DNA of 64,000 bases from Wallemia ichthyophaga EXF-994. Taxonomy: Eukaryota; Basidiomycota; Wallemiomycetes; Wallemiales; Wallemiaceae. A program made the position numbers and the translations under genes. Positions 21,836 through 31,711 of this stretch are shown here, piece after piece. Location: the NCBI RefSeq assembly GCF_000400465.1, contig NW_008806275.1:434001-498000 (forward strand), written 5' to 3'. The notes under the pieces were generated by a model, which saw nothing but the letters and a program-made list of their open reading frames with translations, searched no databases and was not told where the DNA came from. Within the stretch, counting starts at the first letter, position 1; every line of letters begins with the position of its first letter.

Positions 21836-23003
21836 CTATTCTAATTGCTTGTACGAACTCTGGAAGCTATCTGTGAAGAGACTGCGAGCTTTGAAAGAGC
21901 CTGCCCACGCTCCAAATGAGAACCAGCCAAGTCTGATTGCACCGCCTGTCATACCCACAGCGACACCCATGATTGTTGGGCCGGTTGAGTATTTCTTCGA
22001 AGCTTCGTTACCATTTGCGAGGCTGAGTATGTTCGCAGCTATGTAACTTGAGTGGCGATTGGCATTTACGAATGTCTTGAGCTCGTCGATATTTACTATA
22101 TCACCCATTGCAAATACATTCCTTAGCTTTGGTGAATCAACTTGTAGGAAGTCGTTGACCTTCACCAATCCTTTTTCCGAGATAAGGCTAGTGTCAAAGT
22201 CCTGAACAAGAGAAACATTTGGCTTAGTACCCATAGCGTTGAAGACGAAATCAGCTCTAAATTCTTTTCCTGAGGTGGTTCTGATAGTGCGTTCTTCGCC
22301 ATATCCGAACTGCAGCTCACCAATGTTATCAACGCGCTCATTGAGCACAACCTTCACGCCCTTCCTTGTTAATTGGGAGTACACCTCACCGTGCAGGCCC
22401 ACTTCTTTGCCGCAGAGATCGCCATGTGAATGAACCAACGTAACTTCCTTGTCTTTGTACCTCTCGCGAACCTCACCGCTCATCTCAACACCGAGTGAGC
22501 CTCCACCGACTATAACGATCTTTCCAGAATTCTCGATTTCGCCTTGCATGTTCTTCAGATGATCTTTCATGGTGAAGGATTGGGTATCAGGACGGCATGG
22601 AAACGCGTAGTTGGAGCCTGTGGCGAGCAGGAGAATATCATAGGGAATAGTTTTTCCTATTTTACTAGATTTGTCGATTGTCACTGTCGTTTCATCGAAT
22701 TGAATGGCTCGGTATCCGTTGAGAACGACGTGTCTCGATTTCTCACTGAAGAGGTTTTCGAGCGAGGTCATTACTTGGTTCTCCCATGAGGGTGATACTG
22801 AGGCTCTCAATGCTGCCTGTATTAAATCAGATTGCTTAAGCTAGATAAATTGAGTGACGTACTGGTGGAAAGTAGGCATATTCATTAGCCTCGATGAGCA
22901 CGATGCGATGTGTCTTTGGCAGTTTGCTGTGTATGTTTTTTATGACATTTATGGAGCTATTAGAGCCGATAATTACAACATTCTTGAGATCGACGTCTGA
23001 CAT
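21836..23003 (-). CDS. AIFM2/AMID-type FAD-dependent oxidoreductase
   Basis: This pyridine-nucleotide-disulphide-fold flavoprotein is related to AIF-like AMID/AIFM2 (FSP1) and type II NADH dehydrogenases. Two exons (intron 22817-22862) give 373 aa. The N-terminal FAD-binding strand is VVIIGSNSSINVI, in which the GxGxxG glycines are partly replaced by Ser/Asn, an unusual variant. The NAD(P)H Rossmann motif is VIVGGGSLGVEMSGEV. Near the C-terminus NVFAMGDIVN is the second FAD contact. A short hydrophobic tail (GVAVGMTGGAIRLGWFSF) could associate with membrane. The partners are probably NAD(P)H and a quinone, by family knowledge only. Confidence 0.85.
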
Positions 23004-23855
23004 GGTATAGTGGTGGCTGTTGGACGAGAAGATGCCAAGTGGGAAGATGTGGAACAGTCGATTTACCAATTGATTCGGGAGCAGCTTAAGCTGTGTATGT
23101 GGTTCGTGATGACTTGTGGCATGTTCGAGAAGGTAATCTCAATGTTTTAGTATGCGGAAATAGCATCTGATACACGCAAAGAAATTCTAAAAGAACATTG
23201 AAAGAAATCATGATGCTTTCATGATGCTTCCTGCATCTTCACCAATTATTGCAAGCTTCTTCACGTCAAAGACTATTCTTAGCCTGAAGATGAAGAATAG
23301 CACGTTCAATGACGAGTGCTTCATGACACCGTGACGCCTGTAAATTTGAGCCATACTGGTATTGTTTTGTAGCTATTGACGAGGAGGTACAATGTGTGAA
23401 TTTTTTGACTAGTCTTGTGAAACGCTCTGCATTCAACCAGGCAGATTTGGAATGTCACAAGGAGCAATTTAAAGTTTAAAATGCAAAATTTTGATATTCC
23501 TACTCCTAAAATTCCAACGCAGCCTTAGTCGCCTTTACAACCCCATTTTTTGAAATTTTGAAATGCACCGGTGAAGCCAAACCCCGATTTCAAAGTTGAG
23601 CTGACCTCCACTTTCCTTTGTATGAAATGTATGAAAGAGGCGTGCGGTGATCCGTAATGAAAATATCCTTACCCTTACCCTTGAGCCACCATTGAGTCCT
23701 GTGGACGCTAAGTGCCGGAAAACATAAATCGCGTTTATAGGGACCAAAGAATTAAAATTGCGGGCGCTTGCGGTCTCTATAAGCCAGAGTGATTGGATTT
23801 AATTGATGAAGTGCGCAGTAGTTTTCATATCTATCCTGTAGCGTGCTCTAGAGTG
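23004..23855. other. Intergenic, AT-rich, no supported gene
   Basis: This 852-bp stretch lies upstream of the flavoprotein. It holds short direct repeats (for example ATGATGCTTTC twice near 23210-23226) and an 8-bp stem hairpin around 23271-23300. The open frame at 23535-23747 on the minus strand has no ATG start and no recognisable product. Confidence 0.5.
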
Positions 23856-24230
23856 ATGTCCGATCCCAACTCCAGAACGGCATATAGGGCGCAATTGGAG
23901 GCTCAGAGATATAAATCTGGTAAATTTTTGCAGAAACAATTAAGCGCTATTTATGAAGCTTTTTTTATTTGTAGATGGTCAAAATCCGTAAATCCGCCAC
24001 TTGAGATGAGACAGGTGGTAATCGAGAAATTCAACTCTGTGGATATTGAGCGAAGGGCTGTTATAGGAATGTATTTCGAATGCCAGAGATGCTATACAAA
24101 CGAAGATTTTGTTAAATTGTTAAAATTGTCAGTATATGGTATCACTGTGTTCGTCTTCCCACATACTTGGCCATTATCAGGGTCAAGTGACCTCAATAAA
24201 GTCAGACTCTCTTCGTATAAGTTGCTTTAG
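23856..24230 (+). CDS. Hypothetical protein, doubtful
   Basis: An ATG-started open frame of 124 aa begins MSDPNSRTAYRAQLEAQRYK. It contains a Lys/Arg-rich amphipathic N-terminus and a possible CxxC (FECQRCY). I do not recognise it. A possible 49-nt intron (GTATAT...ATCAG, 24132-24180) would change the C-terminus to end near 24233. Codon use and composition do not stand out. It may be a lineage-specific gene or chance. Confidence 0.3.
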   Translation: MSDPNSRTAYRAQLEAQRYKSGKFLQKQLSAIYEAFFICRWSKSVNPPLEMRQVVIEKFNSVDIERRAVIGMYFECQRCYTNEDFVKLLKLSVYGITVFVFPHTWPLSGSSDLNKVRLSSYKLL

Positions 24231-24714
24231 CTAACAAAGTGACCTAAACCGTCTTTGCTTTCTCTTAAACAAGCCGCGTGGTAGACATCGTGTAACCTGC
24301 AAAGCAATTGCGAGTTGAGAAAACCAAAGAAGTGTCTAAAACTGCCACAATAGAGCTGAACTTCTGAATATCAATGTTTCTTATGAAATGCTCAGCACTG
24401 CACGACTGTGTGGTGTTAGTGTTGGGTGGTTTCCCATCAGCCAAGCCAAATCACAAGCGCGTAGTCATGATCGAGAAGATGAGTATTGATTATAAATTAT
24501 GAAAGTACCGAATAAGTCACTTTAACACTCCGCAATCGCTCAAAATGCTTAAGAATCAGCCGTTCGCTACCGGATAAATCTTTTCAGTTGCAAATTGTAT
24601 TTGCAACGTGAGCAGAAAGTACTAATTGCTATCAAAACCAACGCGACTCCTCTGCGTTGTCTATAACTTAAATATATAATTTGAAAGCAAACGCCTTCAA
24701 AAAGAAGGATACTC
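24231..24714. other. Intergenic, no supported gene
   Basis: About 480 bp next to tRNA-Cys. The only structure I see is a small imperfect hairpin, AGTTGCAAATTGTATTTGCAAC, around 24585. No ORF or RNA family is recognised. Confidence 0.4.
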
Positions 24715-24719
24715 AAAAA
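24715..24719 (-). terminator. Pol III oligo-T terminator
   Basis: Five T residues on the minus strand directly follow the last base of tRNA-Cys, the usual RNA polymerase III stop. Confidence 0.8.
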
Positions 24720-24792
24720 GGAGCAAACCGGATTTGAACCGGTGGTCTTAAGATTTGCAATCTTACGCTTTAACCAACTAAGCTACTGCTCC
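24720..24792 (-). tRNA. tRNA-Cys (GCA)
   Basis: A 73-nt cloverleaf without intron. The acceptor stem GGAGCAG pairs with TTGCTCC, with one G-U at position 7. The D-arm is GCTT-AGTTGGTTA-AAGC. The anticodon arm is TAAGA-TTGCAAA-TCTTA, giving anticodon GCA. The T-arm is ACCGG-TTCAAAT-CCGGT. The 3' CCA is not encoded, as expected in eukaryotes. A T5 terminator follows immediately. Confidence 0.97.
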
Positions 24793-24927
24793 TCTGCTTC
24801 AGCGAGTCATAATGACTGTATAAATATTGTCAAGATTCAGGTTAAAGCCGTAACATTTGGATAAGAGTTATTGATGCCCCACGACTAAGACCTACCGTTA
24901 CCGTTTCCGACTGATTGATTCACCTAA

Positions 24928-25311
24928 ATGCAATTCGTGTGGCACAGAGGACACCATTTCGCACAGAATTTTCATACGCAAAAGACATATTATGGCCAGA
25001 ATCACATGAAGAAGAAAAATTACCAAGATCAATATTCGGTTCGAATAAGGACCAATAATCAGAAACACACACACTCTACAAGCCCTTTACGAGTTCTTCA
25101 AACCGCAACTGACTACGTACCAAAGATACTCCGATGGTTCAGTGTAATTGAGAACCAACAACAATTAACAAATTACGACGCTAGTCAAGAAACGCTTCCA
25201 GTAAATTTAGCACCCCCTTTGACTCCTCATGCTTTAAGAAGTATTGATGGACGCAGTTTAAATATGTATCATCTTAACAAAACATTCAGATTTCATCATC
25301 ATCATCATTAG
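24928..25311 (+). CDS. Hypothetical ORF ending in five histidines, doubtful
   Basis: An ATG-started 127-aa open frame, His/Gln/Asn-rich and basic. It starts MQFVWHRGHHFAQNF and ends FRFHHHHH. There is no recognisable domain, signal peptide or membrane segment. It lies 135 bp upstream (in tRNA orientation) of tRNA-Cys in a gene-poor interval. The His tail comes from a CAT microsatellite. It may be chance. Confidence 0.2.
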   Translation: MQFVWHRGHHFAQNFHTQKTYYGQNHMKKKNYQDQYSVRIRTNNQKHTHSTSPLRVLQTATDYVPKILRWFSVIENQQQLTNYDASQETLPVNLAPPLTPHALRSIDGRSLNMYHLNKTFRFHHHHH

Positions 25312-25917
25312 AGATTTTACCTCAAAGACGACTTAAGAGATGAAAGCTGAGAGCTAAATGAGCCAAGTAGCTAAGTGTCACTACTTAACCTACCACCTGG
25401 AGCTTTTGGTGAGGCTGGGTGGCTTTAAGGTCGTTAAAGAGGTTTTTGGTGTATATAACAGTTCACAAGTCAGCATATGCTGATTAGCTGATTAGCTATT
25501 TGGCTAATTGGCTGGTGAAACAATTTGTTTGTTTCAGAGTGGTTTAGTATGCACCGAGGTAACACATTATGCACGCACGGGCACAGCGAGACAGCGAGAC
25601 AGCAAAACAGCAATAAATCCAAAAAAGCTATATTGGCATAAATTTGAAAAGCCAGAGCATACATCGGAGAGAATCAGGGAGTGAAAGGGTGGGTGGAAAT
25701 GGGTGATATACTATGAGGCTTTGGATACTATGGATACTATGGATTCTGCTACTAAGATTAATTACTGATACTGCTGACCCTAATGATACCACCGCGTCGA
25801 GCAGATAGCCAGATAACCAGTAGTAGTAGGGTAGTCAAGAAGATAAAGGGAAGGTTGAAGCATAAAAAAGAAAGAAAGAAAAGGAATACCAATTGAAGTT
25901 CAGCCTCAAGCTCAAGC
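25312..25917. other. Intergenic: SCD6 3' flank
   Basis: A 606-bp stretch downstream of SCD6. It holds short imperfect direct repeats around 25475-25515 (GCTGATTAGCTGATTAGCTATTT type) and GACAGCGA repeats near 25585. No ORF or RNA is recognised. Part is probably the SCD6 3' UTR. Confidence 0.45.
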
Positions 25918-27643
25918 TCACTGACTCTCATAATAGCCATTACGGAAAGCAGGGCTGGAGGGGGAGCGATGCGAGGGAAAAGATTTATGAGCGCCGTCGA
26001 AGCCACCTCTACCACGATAACCACCGCGATAACCACTGCCACCACCTCTACCTCTTCCGCCGCCACTACCTCTACCTCTTCCGCCTCTAGCTCTAGAGTA
26101 GAAAGGATTATCGAGGGATTCGCCGAACGTGTCAAGGTTCCTACATCTCTCCTCTTCACGCGCCGCCCTAGCGAGGAGTCTGCCGCTGTTAGAGTTGGAG
26201 TTGAGGTGGGTGTATTCGTGCTGCATCTGCGTTTGCTGATGAGGAGGCAACTGCTTCTGCATCTGGTGCTGTTTTTGTTGCCCAAAGCTAGTGGTGTTCG
26301 ACGAGAGTGAGTCGAAGAAAGACGACGATTTGTTATAAGCGGGAGCGGCGGCAGTTTCTTGATCGACTTGGACGTGCTCCTCCTCTGCCGGGACACCACC
26401 TGCACTACTGACAGGTTCACCAGAGAGGAGATCCGCTGCATCGAGCTCCAACTCCAACTCCACATTCACGTCGCCTTCAACTCCTTCGTGCTGCCCCGTG
26501 TCCATCTTGCGGTGTATTTTCCTAAACACAGCATTCGAGCGCTCGAAATCGAAATCGGAGGGTGGAACAATGTGCGAGGAGTGAGACGTGTGCGATGATT
26601 TAGAGTGCGGTTGCGTGTGTCTTTTGGGGCGTGATTGTGCATGTGTTGGTTCACTAGGTCTGTCGTACAAGGACGCCTGCTTCTCTTTCCTGCTCGCTGC
26701 ATTCATGACACCAGCCTCCTGGGCCACCTCTGCTCTAGCGTTAGCGTCATCCTTGAGCTTAATGCGCGACATAGCGTCTTCTATTTTTTCTGCACGGATA
26801 GGTTGGATGGGTTGATTAGATGGGGAGTGAACTGTGGGTTGTACTGGTTGAGCAGTGGGTGGCTGAGGAGTGTGTGTGGATGTTTGGGAAGTGGCCGGGA
26901 CTGGGTGAGGTGGCTGTGCTGGTTGTGCGACCTGCACCTGCACTGGAGGGTGCGGTTGAGCTGGCGGAGGCTGCTGCGAAGGAGGACCATTAGGAGGACC
27001 ATTAGGAGGGCCATTAGGAGGAGCATTTGGAGGACCATTAGGACCATTAGGGTAAGGCATGTAAGGTGGGAACATGTGAGGTGGAGGCGGGTAGTAGCCT
27101 GGCATGCCCGGCATTGGGGGGAAGCCGATGAAAGGGCGCTGAGGGGTGCCTGGGTGGGGAGGATTAGTTGGGTGAGGTGTTTGCTGTGAGGGTGTTTGTG
27201 CCTGTGGTTGAGCGGCTACTTTCGGAGAAGGGCGAGCGGTCTAGAGCGGGATTAGGTAAAAGACTTTTAAAATAAACGCCCAAACTCACACCAACAATAG
27301 CAGGATCATCTGGAATGCTGCTATTACCGCTGGTCACCGGTGGAGGTTGCTCGACTTGGAGATTCTTGACATCAGCCGCTTTGAAGACAATAAAGTCGTA
27401 GATGGATTCAGAGAGAGGAATATCAGACATATCGGTGACATCGTTCTTATTGCGTCTGCCTTCAGTTCCCATCGACTGTACTGTACAAGTTATTTTAGCC
27501 AATTGTCTGCTCTTTACTCCCTACACACCCTTCTGGAGAGAGATGGTCGCTGCGGTGTGGTCAATAGCCACCAGCGTGCCTTTGTAGCGTATCTCGGATT
27601 TAGACACGAGTGATATCCTCGAGCCGATGAAGTTTGAGGCCAT
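25918..27643 (-). CDS. SCD6: mRNP remodelling protein SCD6/LSM14 (RAP55)
   Basis: This P-body protein represses translation and promotes decapping through eIF4G and Dcp2/Edc3 contacts. Three exons (introns 27481-27528, 27241-27289) give 542 aa. The LSm domain (NFIGSRISLVSKSEIRYKGT, VQSMGTEGR, then DMSDIPLSESIYDFIVFKAA) fills residues 1-85. A long Pro/Asn/Gly-rich linker with tandem 12-nt repeats follows. The FDF motif (PPSDFDFERSN), FFD box (SSFFDSL) and TFG box (EEERCRNLDTFGE) come next, and the protein ends with RGG/RGR repeats. This is the complete LSM14 domain order. Arginine methylation of the RGG tail is expected from the family. Confidence 0.95.
26981..27055 (-). repeat. 12-nt coding minisatellite in SCD6 linker
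   Basis: Tandem units close to GGACCATTAGGA (plus strand) encode repeated Asn-Gly-Pro-Pro. Units differ by single substitutions, so the array is partly decayed. Its length may vary between strains. Confidence 0.75.
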
Positions 27644-27689
27644 GACTGTTGGTGGTTAAGGAGCAATTCAAAGTAAGATTAAATTTATT

Positions 27690-28169
27690 TTATTCTTTTA
27701 CACCAATTATCCCACTTAGCCCACTCAGTCCACCCGCAGCTGCCCCAATCGCTGCTCCACCCAGCACTCCATTCACCATTCTCGCACGCCGCAAGACGAG
27801 CGTGGGCAGCGTGAGTGATCCCAGTACTCCTCCGATTATTCCATAGTCTGTAGCCTTATTCAGTGTTTTCTGTCTTGTTGTATGCGTGTTTCTCCCAGCA
27901 TCCATCTCCCCCCTCAAATATCCTACAGCTCCCCCGACAGGCACTCCAATCAACGCTGCACTCATCCACGTATTCCTGAGCAGACTGTTCAAGCTACCTG
28001 TAACTTTCTTACGCCTCACCATCTGCACTATCTGAACCACAGGCGACACTCCACCCACCACCGCGAACCCATTTCCAGCATCTTGGATTATCACTGATTT
28101 TGACAAAGTGCCAAGTCCATTATCCTCCATTTTCACTTTTTCAGCAGCTGGGCTATTATGGGTAGACAT
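27690..28169 (-). CDS. Glycine-rich membrane protein, unknown function
   Basis: A single-exon 159-aa protein starting MSTHNSPAAEKVKMEDNG. It has no cleavable signal. Several short hydrophobic, Gly/Ala-rich segments follow: GFAVVGGVSPVVQIVQ, AALIGVPVGGAVGYL, YGIIGGVLGSLTLPTLV and VNGVLGGAAIGAAAGGL. The glycine-zipper spacing recalls small Tim17/OEP16-type membrane proteins, but I do not recognise a family and assign no function. The ATG is the first in frame after an upstream open stretch. It sits tail-to-head with SPE3-LYS9 (80 bp) and about 50 bp from the SCD6 start. Confidence 0.65.
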   Translation of the reverse strand: MSTHNSPAAEKVKMEDNGLGTLSKSVIIQDAGNGFAVVGGVSPVVQIVQMVRRKKVTGSLNSLLRNTWMSAALIGVPVGGAVGYLRGEMDAGRNTHTTRQKTLNKATDYGIIGGVLGSLTLPTLVLRRARMVNGVLGGAAIGAAAGGLSGLSGIIGVKE

Positions 28170-28248
28170 GATCGAACAAGAGCAAAGTAAAGCAAAGTAA
28201 AGCAATAAAAAATATCAAATACGCAACACGTAAACTAAACAAACCACT

Positions 28249-30537
28249 CTATACAGTCCTCTCAACCAACTTAATTCCCTCCAACTCAAGCTTCTCCATA
28301 ATAGGTTTGTTGATATGAGCTGAGTAAGGTGCGACGATACCTCTATCCTTGAGGGTGCCATCGAGGACAAGCTGCGTGGCCACACCGCAAGGCACACCAA
28401 CGAGCTTTGCCATAGCAGTGTAACCGCCTGGCGTACCGTAATCGAGGAGGGTAGAAGTGCGTGTCTCCTTACGTCCATCAGCCCAAACGATACCGAATTT
28501 ATGCTGGAGCATAACCATATCTCTCTCACCCTGCTCGTATTGCATCTTCTTTTCGAGCGTTGCGCACAGTGTGTCGAGGAGGTTGCCACGTGGTGTGGTC
28601 ATCTCCGTACTGAAGAGACCTATCCAGCGCAATCCTGAGAGGATACGTTCTTCCTCGCTCTTGCTTGGGAATCCGACCTTATCAACGATAGCGCGACAGA
28701 GTGTGTCTTCTGAATCATCTGACACTCCCAATGCCTTTGCGGTTACTGTGTTCCATGGCGCACTCACTCCAGCATATTCCCTTGGTGAGTCATCCAAAAA
28801 TCCTAACTTGACTAAAGCATTGATGAACTCTGGGAATCCCTGGTAGCGCAATGTACCCCTGACGAGATTGTTACATTCAGGGATACTGTAGAAATCGCGG
28901 AATGGCGTCGAGTCACGGTTAGGGTAAGCGACGAATGCGAAGGCAGGAGAAATGTAGTATGGTTGTGCAGTAGCCATCAACTCAGGTCCAGCTACCTCTT
29001 TAGCAGCACCCTCATGGTAGAACTTGGCTGTGTTGCGGAGAGCTAACAATACTCCTCTGCTAGACCAGCTGAACTTGTAACCGAGTGGATTGTCGGCAGA
29101 TTCCGGTGCAGGCAAACCTCCACAGTACGACAGGAATGTGTCTATCTTACCACCATGTGCATGTACCTCATCGAACATCTTTACAGCGTAAAGATGATCG
29201 AGACCGGGATCGAGACCAATCTCATTCATAACTGTAATACCGGCCTTCTTAGCATCACCCTCGAGTTCCTTCATGGCGGGGCTAACGTAGGAGGTAGTGA
29301 CAACATGTGTCTTGCCCTTGATGGCAGATTTGATGACATTGGCGTGGAAAGTGTATGGGATAAGTGAGACGACAACGTCAAATTGCGCAACGAGCTCATC
29401 GAGTGCTTTCTCATTACCCACGTCAATAGAAACAGCAGTAGCTCTGTCTAAACCGATAGCCATCTGTTGTGCAGTTTGCAAGGTACGACAACCGATAGTG
29501 AGGTGGTTACGTGCATCGCGGAGTAAATACTCAACGGCTGGGAGAGCAACGAAACCAGAACCAAGGAGAAGAACCTTTTTAGCCTCACCCTCAGCTTTAG
29601 CGACATTTGGAGCTACGTAACGACTGTCGTTGAGTGCAGAATCAGCAAACTGAGGCAATTGGAAAGCGCACTGGTGGATCTTTGAGTTGTAGTACTTGCA
29701 GTCAGGCACCTCTCTCAATGGCTTGCGGAGGTTACGAGAGCCATCCTTTGAGCAGACGATGAAACCAATCTGACCAGATGGGTAGGTGGGGATGGTAGTA
29801 TAAGCGTACTCAGCAGTTGCGAAAAGTTCTCTTGTAGCGAGTCTAAGAGATTTAATGAGAGGAAGGTGTAACCAGATACATTCACCCTGAGTGGAAATGT
29901 GACCACCTTCTCTAAGGGCATTCTTGAGGAGTTCAAAGAAGGCCTTCTCAAATAAAGCAGCAGCAGGACCTTCAGGGTCGGAGGAATCGGTGATGATCAC
30001 ATCAAAGTAATTCTTCTTATCCTGGAGGAATTTGAAGCCATCGCCGATAAAGACGGTGACCTTTTCGTGGTTTAAAGCTTGAGCCATGTGTGGGAGATAA
30101 GCCTTTGAAACTCTCGGGACAGCTTCGTCGATGTCGCATAAAACAGCCTCCTGCACTTGAGGATGTTTGACGACTTCACGGAGAACACCACCATCACCAC
30201 CACCAATAACCAAAACTCTCTGTGGGTTTGGATGTGAGGCCATTGGGAGATGGGTGATCATCTCTTGATATGAAAATTCGTCACGCTCAGTGCATTGAAC
30301 AGCACCGTCGAGGACAAGAACATTGCCGTAGGATTGAGATTCAAAAACCAAAACATCTTGGAATTGGGACTTCTCAACGTGCAGAATTTTATTTACTTTA
30401 AGGGAGAGTGCTTGACCTGGCCATTGAGGGGATATCTCGTGGAACCAGTTGTCTGTGGGTGGGTATTAGAGGGTTATTATTGGTGTAAATATCCACACAC
30501 TATTATCAATTGCAGGATGACTCAATGGAGAAGACAT
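28249..30537 (-). CDS. SPE3-LYS9: Fused spermidine synthase - saccharopine reductase
   Basis: A single chain carries two enzymes. Residues ~1-290 are spermidine synthase (putrescine + decarboxylated SAM to spermidine), with [20 protein letters not shown], the SAM-site motif [15 protein letters not shown], and catalytic-loop [10 protein letters not shown]. Residues ~305-746 are saccharopine dehydrogenase (glutamate-forming, Lys9), with the Rossmann motif [20 protein letters not shown] and [16 protein letters not shown]. That half acts in the alpha-aminoadipate lysine pathway. Two exons (intron 30453-30500) give 746 aa; no stop or intron lies at the junction, so the fusion is real in this assembly. 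Such chimeric SPE3-LYS9 genes are known from basidiomycetes (for example Cryptococcus). It starts 44 bp from NI9M. Confidence 0.95.
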
Positions 30538-30581
30538 GATGGACGTAAGGGAGGAAGGATCTTTCTTAAATAAAAACAATC
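30538..30581. promoter_or_regulatory. 44-bp divergent promoter, SPE3-LYS9 / NI9M
   Basis: The two start codons are separated by only 44 bp containing TTAAATAAAAACAATC. Core promoter elements for one or both genes must overlap the other gene's first exon. Confidence 0.55.
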
Positions 30582-30925
30582 ATGTCATCAACAGTGTTTA
30601 GACCATTTAGATTTTTAGTGAGAAATATATCCAACCAATCAGATCAATTCTAATTAACTCAATTATCAGCATCGTATGGCACATGAGCAACCAGTCTACT
30701 TGTGGTCATTTGGGATTGGTTTAGCTGGCCCAGTAATGGTTTTAGTTGTCCCTGAAATACGCAAATCTTTCTTCAACTGGAAGCCTGCTGATCGCTTGCC
30801 AACTTCATATCCCCGTGGGTGTTATTGTACACCTGAATATACCCATTAACTCACACACACACACAGTCCCAAACCGTGAGAGAAGGTTGGTTGCTGGTTT
30901 TGAGGATAGCCAGGATAACCAGTAA
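30582..30925 (+). CDS. Complex I 9.5-kDa accessory subunit (NI9M-like)
   Basis: This small three-exon gene has no long open frame. Exons 30582-30617, 30670-30814 and 30867-30925 (both introns 52 nt) sum to 240 nt, giving 79 aa. The protein starts with a basic leader (MSSTVFRPFRFLHRMAHEQP). One membrane segment follows (VYLWSFGIGLAGPVMVLVV). It ends in the conserved soluble tail pattern LPTSYPLPNRERRLVAGFED. This matches the fungal NADH:ubiquinone oxidoreductase 9.5-kDa subunit (NI9M, NDUFA3-like), a single-span inner-membrane subunit of respiratory complex I. The match comes from remembered family patterns, not a search. The frame closes exactly across both introns, which supports the model. 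Confidence 0.85.
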
Positions 30926-30981
30926 ATTCTTGTACTATCTACGATAAATTCATTTCAATTTCATCCTTAGACCCATCCATC

Positions 30982-31599
30982 ATGACTGATTTAGCTTCTC
31001 CTTCCACCTCACAGGCACCCCAGCCAGTTCACGTTTTTTACTGTGGTATTTGCCAGTTCCCTGTCGAGTACTGCGAATTCTCAAACTCTTTTAAGCGTTG
31101 CAAGCAGTGGTTGGAGGATGAGCACCCTGATGTCTACGCCGACCTCTACTCCGCAGATGCCCTGAAAGAAAAGATGGGCTCTCTATCCCTCGAGGCTGAG
31201 CAGAAGCTCGAACAAGACGTCGCAAAGAACGAAGCCAGAGCCGAGAAGAAGGCTCTCAAAGAAATTGAACAAAAGAAATCCTCCAAGATCACTATCATCC
31301 GTGAAGAGAGAACTAAACGCAAGGTTACCACCCACATACAAAACCTAGATGCTTTCAACGTTGACCTTAAACCCGCTGCCAAACTGCTAGCTCAAAAGTT
31401 CGCTACTGGTTCGAGCGTCACTAAGAACCCTCAAGGCAAAGATGAAATCGTTGTACAGGGCGACGTCACCGATGAAGTCGAGGATATGCTCCACGCTCGT
31501 CAGAAAGTACTCAGTACTCTACCCGAGAAAGTTAAAGTCGTCAAAGAGGATAAGAAGAAGAAGAAAAACACCGAGGAGGATCAGCAGCAGCAAGAATAA
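30982..31599 (+). CDS. TMA22: Translation machinery-associated protein TMA22 / DENR
   Basis: DENR pairs with MCT-1/Tma20 to recycle 40S subunits and release deacylated tRNA after termination. A single exon gives 205 aa. The N-terminal zinc-binding region is FYCGICQFPVEYCEFSNSF (three Cys visible, fourth at KRCKQW). An acidic, coiled-coil-prone middle follows. The C-terminal SUI1 domain contains SKITIIREERTKRKVTTHIQ, LKPAAKLLAQKFATGSSV and DEIVVQGDVTDEVEDML. The length matches the family. The extreme C-terminus is Lys/Glu/Gln-rich low complexity. The gene converges on the WHI2-like gene. Confidence 0.95.
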   Translation: MTDLASPSTSQAPQPVHVFYCGICQFPVEYCEFSNSFKRCKQWLEDEHPDVYADLYSADALKEKMGSLSLEAEQKLEQDVAKNEARAEKKALKEIEQKKSSKITIIREERTKRKVTTHIQNLDAFNVDLKPAAKLLAQKFATGSSVTKNPQGKDEIVVQGDVTDEVEDMLHARQKVLSTLPEKVKVVKEDKKKKKNTEEDQQQQE

Positions 31600-31711
31600 A
31601 TTATCTGTTTATGTATCAAAAGATAGATGCACTACTTGTCTTAATTTCTTCCTTTTGTCGTGGCTTTTATCTTCTTTTTGGTATCTTTATGTTGAGTGTA
31701 TTCGCGTACAC

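Noticed and set aside
25758-26465. Long low-complexity frames opposite or overlapping the SCD6 RGG region
   Set aside because: GC-rich repeats of the real frame keep other frames open; their composition is Arg/Ser/Val artefact.
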